DNA from: Cavia porcellus
Taxonomy: Eukaryota > Chordata > Mammalia > Rodentia > Caviidae
Direction: 5' to 3'
Length of the DNA stretch: 64,000 nucleotides
Assembly (NCBI RefSeq): GCF_034190915.1
Contig: NW_026947486.1
Coordinates: forward strand, 81,758,044-81,822,043
The notes beneath the pieces were generated by a model. It saw only the letters and a list, made by a program, of their open reading frames with translations, was not told where the DNA came from and made no database searches. This document shows, one piece after another, positions 45,611-55,291 of this stretch; the stretch's first letter is position 1, and each line of letters starts with the position of its first letter. A program made the translations under genes and the position numbers.

Positions 45611-46859
45611 ATTCAAAGTATTTTCTATGTAGCTGACAGTGTGTATTTTGGCATTGTAAAATTGAGCAAAAATAAAATGCAGTAGGCCTTCTTATATTTG
45701 AATTCCAAATAACAAATTTCTAGTACATCTCCTATAATAATTAGTAAGTGACTACTTTCTATTAAGTGACTATTTTCTACTAAAGACAAGGTGATGGCCA
45801 TTGTTGTTCCTCCTGTCCTCTCACGACTTGCAAAAGTGTAAGATTTTTCACTTGCTGTTTAAGAAGGGGAGGTCAGGCAGCCTCTGATACCCAGAAGCTG
45901 GTACAGCATTCACAAGTAGGTATGTTCTTCTCTTGCTGGATACAAACTCACCGAATACCAACCAAGGTCATGGGAAACTGACCACGTGAGACAAAACAAA
46001 ACACTTAAAGCAAAGACCGAAAATACCAGATGTCCCCTCTCTTGCTCAGGATAGGTGAATCCTATTGTGATCCCTATAGATAAGATTTACTGAGATGTAC
46101 AATCAAATACCCCTGGTTTCAAAGGACATCTGAGTTAGAGGGAATTCCTGCTTTCTGAGGCCCTCAGCAAGTTGCCCAGATCTTCTAATAGGCTGCAACA
46201 CCCTCTTACTGAGGTACATCACAGTTTCCTATGGATGCTATTGTTTTGTCTTAGTCTTACATTTAAATAGATAGATTCACTGGAAAATCTCCATCCTTTT
46301 TCTTACTCATTTCTTATTTGGCTTGACTGCATATTGCCAAGAAATTTTTCACAAACAACTCCTTCATAATATATTCCCTCTTTTTTTCATGTTTGGAGTA
46401 AGCTGCCTGTTTCATTTTTGGTAGATTATATCATTGTTAGCAATTATGCAATCCCCTTTTCCTAATAAGGAGGGTTATATATCCCTGTACAGTTGACTTT
46501 GCAAGGTTCTAAGAAGAAAAGAGCAATTAGCAGCATTTAACAGGTCATTTAGGGAGACATTTGTTAGGATTAGGCAGAAAAGGGGATAGTGATGAGAAAG
46601 CAAACATACACTTAGCACTTACTGGGGTCCAGGTTTTTATTCACTTAGCATTAAGTAATCTTATCTATCTATCATTTACTGGACTAAGCCAAGCTTTGCA
46701 AATAAATTAGTGCTTGAGCTGGCTCTTTATAGAAGACCAGGAAGTGACCAACCAACCAGAAAATAAAGGTACAGATACAAGGGGAATGATTATTCCAGAT
46801 ACAGAGTTCTAGGAACAGATTTGGAAGCAACAGACAGAGTGGCATATTCTGTAACCTCT
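45611..46859. other. Unassigned intergenic sequence
   Basis: No gene is recognised. An imperfect tandem repeat of 'aagtgactattttctac' lies at about 45,743-45,785. Confidence 0.45.
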
Positions 46860-46990
46860 AAGCAGTTTGATACTGTACATAATTTCTTTTAATCTTCAAA
46901 ACAATTCTGTGGTAAGGTATTAATGTCCCTATTTTATAGATGAAGAATCAGGTTCAAGATTACACAGCTGGTTGGCCAGAGTATTAACAT
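46860..46990 (-). mobile_element. MIR relic
   Basis: 'ttaatcttcaaaacaattctgtggtaaggta', 'ttttatagatgaagaatcag', 'attacacagctggttgg' is MIR in reverse orientation. The piece at 46,610-46,660 may be its continuation. Confidence 0.65.
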
Positions 46991-47199
46991 TGCAACCCAC
47001 TTAACAACTGCTCGAGTCATTGTTTTTTTCTACTTTACTGGAGTTTGCTCTTCCCTGGTTTGGTGACTTTACCAAATCTGTGACTCTAAGTGTAAATCAG
47101 AGGAAGAGATCTGGGATTGAATAAATGTCACTCTCTTATCTTTTATCACAAAAAATGAATATATATTTAGCATATACAAGATTATTGAAAATTTTCGTT

Positions 47200-47318
47200 T
47201 ATTTTTTGAGACAGGGTCTTACAGTATAGTTCAGGCTTAACTTGAACTCACAACAATTCTCCTGCCTCAGCCACCTGAGTGGTGGGATTACAGGCATGCA
47301 CCACTAGGTCTGGCTATA
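47200..47318 (-). mobile_element. B1-like SINE
   Basis: Antisense copy with 'TTTTTTGAGACAGGGTCTTA' and 'GGGATTACAGGCATGCACCA'. Lacks part of the middle. Confidence 0.92.
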
Positions 47319-48035
47319 TTCTTGGAATTTTAACACAGGAGAAGACAGTCACTGCCCTCACGGAATCCATAATGCTCAAATGTGGGAAGCAAACATGGAC
47401 AAATTATCCACAACAGTCAACCAAAACCTTTATAGAAAATGAAACAATTGACATGGCCAAATCCTTTTGACACAGGTTCTTCTCTTTATAATCTACTGGG
47501 TTGTTTGAAGATAGGCTAAGCTCTCAGATAAAAAAAGAAAGTAAAAAGTGAAATGGCATTTTGAAAAACAGAAAACTAATGAAACTGTCGATGATGCTAT
47601 AGTAAAGATACTTATTAAAGCCAGTTGAGATTTTTGGTATGCTCTGCTTTCCTGCAAATAAAATTCATTTCCTAGTCTTCTTTCATTATAGGAAGCTTTT
47701 AAACTTTAGTTTTTCCTGGTTTGGAGGTGTGAGGAGTACAGGCAGAAGTGAAGAGCAAGTTGCCTATCCTTTGAAAGAGTGAGTTTCCACCTCAGTTGGG
47801 TCTTCACTTTTAAAATCCCTTGGCAAAGGGACAAGGGCAAGGCAATTCTATTGGTGGCCTCACTGGTGTTAACGTAGGTGAAAAGGAAAGTGTATTGTCT
47901 CTTCCAATGTATGAAAAGTAATAAATCCCACATCGAGAATGGCTTCTACTATCACGATGATCTATATTTTAAAGACATTTTAGATTCAATTGCATTACTG
48001 AAATAAAAATAGAGTCTACACTTTTGACATACACT
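47319..48035. other. Unassigned intergenic sequence
   Basis: No gene or clear repeat is seen. Confidence 0.5.
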
Positions 48036-48157
48036 TTGTTCACTTGGGAGGCTGAGGCAGGAGGATCACTGTGAGTTCGAGACCAGCCTGGGCTACACAG
48101 TGAGCTCAAAGCCAGCCTGAACTGCACAACAAGACCCCGTCTCAAAAAGAAAAAAAT
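48036..48157 (+). mobile_element. B1-like SINE, 5'-truncated
   Basis: Begins inside the element at 'cttgggaggctgaggcagg', continues 'GAGTTCGAGACCAGCCTGGG' and the duplicated 'gctcaaagccagcctgaactg', and ends 'ccgtctcaaaaag' with an A-rich tail. Confidence 0.92.
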
Positions 48158-48649
48158 ACACTTTATTTCCTAACTTTTTAATCACTAATTTTTTCAGAAG
48201 GATAACTCAGACAAAATGATAATTAATCTGCTGGCTAATACTTCTCTTTCCTGTGAAATGTGTATTAAACAATGGAACATTTGTAATTTTACATGCTAAC
48301 AAAAAAAAAACACCGATAGTTCAATAATTGCCTCATAGTTTGCTTTCTCATAAAACAAAATCTTGGAGACTAATTTAAGGAATCTCATTTGAATTTATTA
48401 TTTCCAAGTGAAAATAGAGCTGTATAATATGACTTTGGTATTTGAGGTACTTTATTGAGGATAAGTAGAATAGATTAGGGATAGATGATAATATCCTTTT
48501 TGATTTCATAGTGAAGAAAATCAGATATAGTTAGGTATGTTTTTATGCAGAATATTCTGATGTCCATTTTCAGCAAGATTTTTGTAGAAAAAAGCACAGG
48601 AATTTTGACTGAAAGGTAAGTAGGTAAAAATTCAAATTTTTGAATATTA

Positions 48650-48683
<34 letters not shown>

Positions 48684-49004
48684 GAAAGTAGTGAATGACC
48701 TTAATTGTTGTAGAAAAACTGTTATTATTTAGTTACCTAGTTGAATATGGTCAATAATCATCTTGAAGGGAAATATTTTGCTCTCCACGCATCCATTTGC
48801 TTCATTCTTCATGCTAGTCAGAAGCAAATTACCATAAAATAAAAAAATTTAAAAAGAAGCAAATGACCAGAGGGTTTTTTTAAAAGTATGTAATTCATAA
48901 TTTATTATTCATTAAACAGTTTCTGAACACCTACTATCAGTCAGATCCTAAAGTCTTCTGAGGATGAAATGCTATGAAAATAATCAATTAACAATGCAAA
49001 TGTT
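48158..49004. other. Unassigned AT-rich sequence with a (TA)n tract
   Basis: No gene. A (TA)n microsatellite lies at 48,653-48,680 and a weak MIR-like phrase at about 48,905-48,970. Confidence 0.5.
48653..48680. repeat. (AT)14 microsatellite
   Basis: Twenty-eight uninterrupted bases of alternating A and T. Confidence 0.95.
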
Positions 49005-49152
49005 AACTGAGTGTGATGGCTCATGCCTCTAATCCCAGCATTCATGAGGCTGAGGCAGGAGGATACATACCCACGTGTTTTGAGGCCACCTGGGTTGCAT
49101 AGTGAGTTTAAGGATAGCCTGAACTACACAGCAAGACTTTGTCTCAAAAAAT
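49005..49152 (+). mobile_element. B1-like SINE
   Basis: 'gagtgtgatggctcatgcctc', 'taatcccagcattcatgagg', duplicated middle and 'tttgtctcaaaa' end. Confidence 0.9.
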
Positions 49153-49504
49153 TGCAAACGTTAATATTTACTCACCTTATGTTAATATAATGTTAATATT
49201 ACTCACTCAAATGGCAATGTTCAGTTTGTCATTCTTTTTTCTGTGCTTCTGTACCGTATGCAAATAGTTTTGACTGTGTCCGTGGCCCTATCTACTGAGC
49301 CCTCTGGAAAGCAGAAAACCTTTGCTTATTCCATGTTACATCCCACAGAATCTAATATATGGTTTGCTGCAGATTAAATGGTTGGTTAGTAAACTTTGGT
49401 CGAAATGAAGGAAATAACATAAATAGGATTGAACCATTTTGTATTCAATTAAGAAGTCAGCAGTTGTCCAAACACCAGATTTCATTCTTAAAAAGTAGTT
49501 ACTG

Positions 49505-49685
49505 AACAGATGAGGTGGACACACTTATAATGCTTGCTCCTGCAGAGAGGCAGAGGCAGGTGGATCACAGGTTTAAGGCCAGTCCAGTCGATTCAGCGAG
49601 ACAGTGCCTCAAAATACAAAAAAAAGGGGGGGCAGGGATGTAGAGTCCCCCTGGTTTCCATCCATAGTACCGGGAAAAGGGGCCA
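49505..49685 (+). mobile_element. Composite B1-dID SINE, diverged
   Basis: B1-like left part ('gaggcagaggcaggtggatc', 'gaggtttaaggccagtcc'-like body), A-rich linker, then an ID-like right part ('gggcagggatgtagagtc', 'catccatagtaccggg'). Confidence 0.7.
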
Positions 49686-49859
49686 GGGGTTACCGTAATT
49701 TACCATTGCCTTGCCATGCTAGAACTCGAATTATCAAGTTAATAAATTGTATTTCTTCAGATTGTATTTCAAGGTGATTTATCACCTACCAGGCTAACAG
49801 AGCAGAATTCACACGTGTGAACGAAATGAAATCCATATAGTCTCTAATAAAAGTTTGCA

Positions 49860-50630
49860 TGCACTTAGATGAACGCGGCCAGCTTCCCCTCCACCGCAAC
49901 TGGTTAGGTAACTGCGTTACCGGACCTTTCCCTTTCCAGTTTTCTCACCCTTTCGCCCTTAGGAGAGCACTAAACGCAGACAGGCAGAGCTTCCCAGTCT
50001 TCCTCCGCCCCCTTGCGGAAAGAGCCGAATGCAGAGCGGAGCGCCGAAGCGAAGCCGCCTAGGGCTCGGGCCCTTCCGGACAGATCCGGGCCGCTGTCGG
50101 AAGAGGAGGGCGCCTCTGCGCTTCGCCCCCGCGCGGTGCCCTCTGTCGGCAGCGTGGGGCAGCGGTAGCAGTTGGTGGCGGCCAGAGGCGGCAGCCGCGT
50201 CGACGTCGACCAAGACTGTAGCACTCTTGAAAGCAGCAGCAGAAGCGCCGGCGAATCCGGCTTCTTTCGGTGAAGGACTCCCACCCTTCCGCGCCCCGAC
50301 GAGGAGCGACGGCGGTGCCCGGAGCAGGTGAGGCCGCTAGCCGCGGCGGGAGGGGGCGAGGGAGCGCGCCTCCCTCCCGGCCCTGGGCCGCGCCTGCGTT
50401 TGCCTCACTTGAACCAGGAAGCGGCGGAGCCCGAGGCTCGGCTCCCTGGGCTCTTTCTTTGTGTGGGTCGGGGAGGGAAGCAAGGGAATAACCCACAGGG
50501 CCGCAGCGCGGTCCCTTCTCCCTCTGGGGCTGGAAGGGCTGCCAGTGCCCGGGGATAGGCCCTGGGGCGTGGGGACCCCACCGCAGGGACTCACTTGGCG
50601 TTGCCCTCGACCCCCTGCTTTCTGTTTTGT
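49860..50630 (+). promoter_or_regulatory. ZBTB33: CpG island promoter of ZBTB33
   Basis: Dense CpG and GC-rich sequence directly upstream of and across the first exon, peaking at about 50,030-50,430. No TATA box is evident, as expected for a housekeeping-type promoter. ETS-like cores are visible (TTCCGG at about 50,073 and CGGAAG at about 50,097). On a female X such an island would be methylated on the inactive copy. The transcription start cannot be placed from sequence alone. Confidence 0.82.
50040..50327 (+). other. ZBTB33: ZBTB33 non-coding first exon (start approximate)
   Basis: A strong splice donor, CAG|GTGAGG, ends the exon at 50,327 inside the CpG island, and a matching acceptor ends at 53,267 just before the coding ATG. 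This gives the gene structure known for ZBTB33, a 5'UTR exon followed by one coding exon. The exon start is a guess within the island. A 12-base palindrome (GTCGACGTCGAC) lies at 50,199-50,210. If transcription starts upstream of 50,029, an upstream ATG there would open a frame that crosses the splice junction. Confidence 0.65.
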
Positions 50631-50632
50631 GG

Positions 50633-50633
<1 letters not shown>

Positions 50634-50663
<30 letters not shown>
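50634..50663. repeat. Poly(T) run of 30 bases
   Basis: Uninterrupted T tract about 300 bases downstream of the first-exon donor. There is no SINE body next to it, so it is not obviously a retroposon tail. Confidence 0.9.
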
Positions 50664-50665
<2 letters not shown>

Positions 50666-51671
50666 CACCTAGTCCTTACTTTGATTTGGAGCTTTTTCTG
50701 CCTGGCCCATCCTCCCCCTCCGTCCCCTTCCTGGGGCATAACAATGCCGCCGCCTCGCCCCTCCCAAGCACCGCACCCTACTGCTCACCACTTTATACTT
50801 TCCCCCGCACCCCTTATTCACTCTGCTGTTTGTGCTTCCATCTGTATTTGCCAGAAGCCAGCTTTTCTCGTGAATGGGAATCAAAAGCCTGCGTTGTCGC
50901 TGGCGGGGTGCAAATGGAGAACAGGGAGGTGGAGGGAAGCAGACAGGGTTCAGCTGCCGCAGGGCGCCGCGTGTTGGTTTGTTTCACTCCCTAGCCTATG
51001 GCTTTTATCTCTTTTCTGTCTAGCAGCCCCTCTGGTCTTGTACTCGGTCAAGGATTTGTCCTACAAAGGTGTACAATGGACTTTCACTGTCAGGTCGCTA
51101 ATCTTGGGTGAGGAAGGGCTCAGACAGACCTATATTGACCCAGGGCCCAGGGTCCCTAACCTGCTGGAGGGGAACACCTAAACAAGAAACAAAGTCCTGG
51201 CATCTCCTGGACACGTATGTTTACGCCTACCCACATTGAGAAAATCTATTTGCAATGACAGATATCGTGGGACTGTATTTAGAAAACCTGCCATTCCACT
51301 TAAAAGTGACTTCTGTTAAAATACCCGTATTTCTGAATCCCTTGTTGCTGTCACATTGTCCAAAGGTCACCCATTCTGATTGAGTACCTTTATGGTGGCC
51401 TGCTATTCTTGTGTACTATTAATATATTAACACCTGACTAATAATGTTTGAAAACCTTCATTTTACACTTTTTGTCTATTTTTGTTTTATGTATAATTTT
51501 TAAAAATGTAAAAGATATGTGAGATCTGCCTTTCGTGTGTATAACTTTAGGCACTGTGATACTCTACATAACTTTAAAGGGAAATAATATTAATGATTTT
51601 TTTTCTACTAAAGGTACAACTCTGGCATCACCATGTATGGGATCTCTTCTGTGAAGTGCACAAAAGTGTTT

Positions 51672-51840
51672 TAAGCAAGATGTAGCGATGCATGCCTGTA
51701 GGCTGAGGCAGAAGGATTGCAAATTGAAGCCCATCCTAGCTAACTTACTAAGACTCTGTCTCAAAGTTAAAAAAAAATTAAAAAGGGCAGAGGATACACC
51801 TCAGACGAGTGCCCTAGGTTCAGTTCCTAATAATGAAAAA
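51672..51840 (+). mobile_element. Composite B1-dID SINE
   Basis: B1-like part ('gatgcatgcctgtaggctgagg', 'agactctgtctcaaag'), A-rich linker, then an ID-like part ('gggcagaggatacacctcag', 'ctaggttcagttcctaata'). Confidence 0.88.
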
Positions 51841-51981
51841 ACAGTGCTTTAGGGGTGATACACAGCAATGCCCTGTAATGGCAACCCCTGCACCAGTATG
51901 TCTCTGTTCCAATAAGCTAATGTTTTCATTTTCACAAACCTTAGGTGAAAAAAAAGTTCTCATAGCAATGTACATAATTCT

Positions 51982-51982
<1 letters not shown>

Positions 51983-52012
<30 letters not shown>

Positions 52013-52140
52013 TTTAGACAGGGCCTCACTATTGTAGTTCAGACTGGCTTTGAACTACATAGCCCAGGCTGGCCTTCAGTGAGCAGTGATCCTACTGCCT
52101 CCGCCTCCTGAGTGCTAGGATTACAGGTATGCACCACCCT
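51983..52140 (-). mobile_element. B1-like SINE with poly(T) tail
   Basis: T-rich tail (51,983-52,015), then 'AGACAGGGCCTCACTATTG', duplicated middle, 'AGTGCTAGGATTACAGGTAT'. Confidence 0.92.
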
Positions 52141-52144
52141 ATTT

Positions 52145-52350
52145 CATGTTTGGTTTTTTGGGGAGGAGGGAATTAATGGTGACTGAACCCAAGGCTTTTT
52201 TACTAAGCCATAACTCCCCATTTCTTAAATTTTGAGACAGTCTCAATAAGTTACTAAGTTGTTTAGGCTGGGCAGGAACTTGGGATCCTCTGCCTCAGCC
52301 TTACTAAAGTGCTAGGATTACAAGCATGTACCATTGTGCCCAGCTCCAGG
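52145..52350 (-). mobile_element. Composite B1-dID SINE, antisense, diverged
   Basis: Antisense ID-like part ('gtgactgaacccaaggc', 'taagccataactcccca') followed by antisense B1-like part ('TTTTGAGACAGTCTCAATAA', 'gtgctaggattacaagcatg'). Confidence 0.85.
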
Positions 52351-52527
52351 GCACATAATTCTTTACCGACAAAATGAAATGTTTGAGGTTTTCATGCAAA
52401 TAATGCATTAAAAAGTGGTATGCTTTCCTTTTGTACTGTCATATTTTTTCATGAAAGCCTCTGTTGAATTTGTGGTGAGAGAGCTGGACAAAGAGATGAA
52501 ATATAGGAAGGTGTAAGAATCATGTTT

Positions 52528-52617
52528 GGGGACTGGGAATTTAGCTCAGCCGCATAAGCGCCTGCCTTGCAAGCGCACAGTTGTGAGTTTGATCCCTGGT
52601 ACCAAAAAACAGAAAAA
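52528..52617 (+). mobile_element. ID-type SINE with perfect 13-bp target-site duplication
   Basis: Near-consensus ID (GGGGACTGGGAATTTAGCTCA...) with short A-rich tail. AAGAATCATGTTT is present at 52,515-52,527 and 52,618-52,630. Same orientation as ZBTB33, in intron 1. Confidence 0.97.
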
Positions 52618-53260
52618 AAGAATCATGTTTAGTAGTAGTTTGTCAAGATGAGACAGACACCCCAATGTAATGCAAAGTTGTGAAATAGCTGTGTCAGTAA
52701 ATGTCCTGGACTGCAGAAAGTAGCTTTTAAATATAATCTTAATGATAAGATTAGTTACAATTGAGGAAGAATGTGTGTTTCAGACTAAGTATTGAACATG
52801 CCCAGCTGTTCTGATAGTCACATCATTCATTTACTGATGAAATAACTTCTGTGCATTCATGATGAACATGCTCCTTAAAACAATTTTAAGACATTTAAAA
52901 ATTAAGTCTTACCTCTCCTTAAGGAGGAAACCCAAAATTGGTACTAAGAAAATGAATTCTAATCTTTAAAAGTTTCTTCATGGAGATAACATGTATCTGA
53001 GATTAAAGGAAGGCAACTGTGGAAATTGCCGTTCAAATTTGTATAGCAGCTTAGCATTTACTTAACTCTTCTCAGGAGGAAGTCACGAGGTCTGACACAT
53101 GGTCCAAAGGCCAGCCCGTATGAACAATTTATACAAAAGCCAAAATGTTATGACAAACTGCAGTTAAAACTTGAACTGTTTAATGATTCTGTGGCTTAAA
53201 TTCTGAATGAAAAGGATCTGTGTGTTTTTGTAATCCTCCCTCATCCCCTCCTCCTCTTCT

Positions 53261-53267
53261 CTTGTAG
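53261..53267 (+). promoter_or_regulatory. ZBTB33: Splice acceptor before the ZBTB33 coding exon
   Basis: A pyrimidine-rich tract (ctcctcctcttctcttg) ends in TAG at 53,265-53,267. The coding exon begins with GC and the ATG follows. This supports a spliced, untranslated upstream exon. Confidence 0.85.
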
Positions 53268-53269
53268 GC

Positions 53270-55291
53270 ATGGAGAGTAGAAAACTGATTTCTGCAACTG
53301 ACATTCAGTACTCTGGCAGTCTGCTGAACTCCTTGAATGAGCAACGTGGCCATGGACTCTTTTGTGATGTTACTGTCATTGTGGAAGACCGAAAATTCCG
53401 GGCCCATAGGAATATTCTTTCAGCTTCAAGTACATACTTCCATCAGCTCTTCTCAGTTGCCGGGCAAGTTGTTGAACTGAGCTTCATAAGAGCAGAGATC
53501 TTTGCAGAAATTCTCAATTATATTTATAGCTCAAAAATTGTCCGTGTTAGGGCAGATTTACTTGATGAGTTAATTAAATCAGGGCAGTTACTAGGAGTGA
53601 AATTTATAGCAGAGCTTGGTGTCCCACTGTCACAGGTTAAAGGCATCTCAGCTACCTCTCAGGATGGTAATGCTGACACCTTACCGCCTGGTTCTAGTGA
53701 CAAAAACCTTGAAATACAAAAATCAAAAGATGAAGCCCAGGATAATGGGGCTACTATAATGCCTATTATAACAGAGTCTTTTTCATTATCTGCTGAAGAT
53801 TATGAAATGAAAAAGATCATTGTTACTGATTCAGATGATGATGATGATGATGATGTCATTTTCTGCTCTGAGATTTTGCCTGCAAAGGAGGCTTTGCCGA
53901 GTAACAATGCAGTGACACAGGGCCAGCCTAACCAGGGTCCTGTTGCTATTTCAGATGTTGCACCTTGTGCTAGCAGTAACTCTCCCCCTTTAACAAGTGT
54001 CACACCCACTCAGAAACTTCCCACTCCTGTGAATCAGGCAACTCTGAGCCAGACACAGGAAAGTGAAACATTGCTGGTATCTTCAGCTCCAACACATCTC
54101 ACTCCCAACATTATTTTGTTAAATCAGACACCACTTACTACACCACCAAATGTCAGTCCTTCAGTTCCAAATCATATGTCCTCTTCAATCAATCTACTTG
54201 TACAGAATCAGCAAACACCAAATAGTGCTGTTTTAACAGGAAAGAAAGCCAATGAAGAGGAAGAAGAGGAAATTATAGATGATGATGATGATGACACTAT
54301 TAGCTCCAGTCCAGACTCAGCAGTCAGTAATACGTCTTTGGTCCCACAGGCTGATACCTCCCAAAATCCCACTTTTGATGGATCGTTGATACAAAAGATG
54401 CAGATCCCTACATTTCTGCAAGAACCACTTTCCAGTTCTTTAAAAATTTCAGATATAATTACTAGAAACACTAATGATACAGGCTTAGGATCAAAACATC
54501 TAATGGAGGGCCAGAAGATCATTACTTTAGATACAGCTACTGAAATTGAAGGCTTGTCTACTGGTTGCAAGGTTTATGCAAATATTGGTGAAGATACTTA
54601 TGACATAGTGATCCCTGTCAAAGATGACCCTGATGAAGGGGAGGCAAAACTTGAGAACGAGATACCAAAAACTTCTGGCGGTGAGTCAACAGGCAAACGT
54701 ATGAAAGTAAAACATGATGATCATTATGAGTTAATAGTTGATGGAAGGGTGTATTATATCTGCATTGTGTGCAAAAGGTCATATGTCTGTCTGACAAGCT
54801 TACGAAGACATTTTAACATTCATTCTTGGGAGAAGAAATATCCGTGTCGCTACTGTGAGAAGGTATTTCCTCTTGCTGAATATCGTACAAAGCATGAAAT
54901 TCATCACACGGGGGAGCGAAGGTACCAGTGTTTGGCATGTGGCAAGTCTTTCATCAACTATCAGTTTATGTCTTCACACATAAAGTCAGTTCATAGTCAA
55001 GATCCTTCCGGTGACTCAAAGCTTTATCGTTTACATCCTTGTAAGTCTTTGCAGATCAGACAATATGCCTACCTTTCTGATAGATCAAGCACTATGCCTG
55101 GAATGAAAGATGGCAATATTGCTTATAAGGTTGATGCCAGAAAAGAACCTCCGGTAGGGACTGCATCTACTCAGAACAAGCCAGTAACCTGGGAAGACAT
55201 TTTTATTCAGCAGGAAAATGATTCAATTTTCAAACAGAATGTAACAGATGGCAGTACTGAGTTTGAATTTATAATACCAGAATCTTACTGA
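53270..55291 (+). CDS. ZBTB33: Kaiso, BTB/POZ zinc-finger methyl-CpG-binding transcription factor
   Basis: A 673-codon single-exon frame, close to the length of mammalian Kaiso (human 672). Residues about 14-118 are the BTB/POZ dimerisation and corepressor-binding domain. Two acidic runs follow (D-S then seven D from 187; six E, two I, six D at 329-342). A basic nuclear-localisation-like segment (KRMKVK) lies before three C2H2 fingers: finger 1 Cys498/501 with His514/518, finger 2 Cys526/529 with His542/546, finger 3 Cys554/557 with His570/575. All ligands are intact. In the known family these fingers bind methylated CpG pairs and the TCCTGCNA site, and Kaiso partners p120-catenin and the NCoR complex in the nucleus. 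The ATG at 53,270 lies two bases after the acceptor, in strong context (G at -3 and +4 after splicing). No frame damage; a functional gene. Confidence 0.99.
   Translation: MESRKLISATDIQYSGSLLNSLNEQRGHGLFCDVTVIVEDRKFRAHRNILSASSTYFHQLFSVAGQVVELSFIRAEIFAEILNYIYSSKIVRVRADLLDELIKSGQLLGVKFIAELGVPLSQVKGISATSQDGNADTLPPGSSDKNLEIQKSKDEAQDNGATIMPIITESFSLSAEDYEMKKIIVTDSDDDDDDDVIFCSEILPAKEALPSNNAVTQGQPNQGPVAISDVAPCASSNSPPLTSVTPTQKLPTPVNQATLSQTQESETLLVSSAPTHLTPNIILLNQTPLTTPPNVSPSVPNHMSSSINLLVQNQQTPNSAVLTGKKANEEEEEEIIDDDDDDTISSSPDSAVSNTSLVPQADTSQNPTFDGSLIQKMQIPTFLQEPLSSSLKISDIITRNTNDTGLGSKHLMEGQKIITLDTATEIEGLSTGCKVYANIGEDTYDIVIPVKDDPDEGEAKLENEIPKTSGGESTGKRMKVKHDDHYELIVDGRVYYICIVCKRSYVCLTSLRRHFNIHSWEKKYPCRYCEKVFPLAEYRTKHEIHHTGERRYQCLACGKSFINYQFMSSHIKSVHSQDPSGDSKLYRLHPCKSLQIRQYAYLSDRSSTMPGMKDGNIAYKVDARKEPPVGTASTQNKPVTWEDIFIQQENDSIFKQNVTDGSTEFEFIIPESY

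Larger units (their letters stand above)
50328..53267 (+). other. ZBTB33: ZBTB33 intron 1
   Basis: GT...AG intron of about 2.9 kb with a polypyrimidine tract before the acceptor (53,240-53,267). It holds a 30-T run at 50,634-50,663, a B1-dID SINE, two antisense B1-like elements and an ID SINE. No coding exon is seen inside it. Confidence 0.75.

Noticed and set aside
50059..50739. 226-codon minus-strand frame across the CpG island
   Set aside because: It covers the ZBTB33 promoter and first exon in antisense, includes a lysine run translated from the poly(T) tract, and has no recognisable domain.
54208..54570. 120-codon minus-strand frame
   Set aside because: It is the antisense shadow of the ZBTB33 coding exon; its serine runs are the GAT/GAA repeats read backwards.
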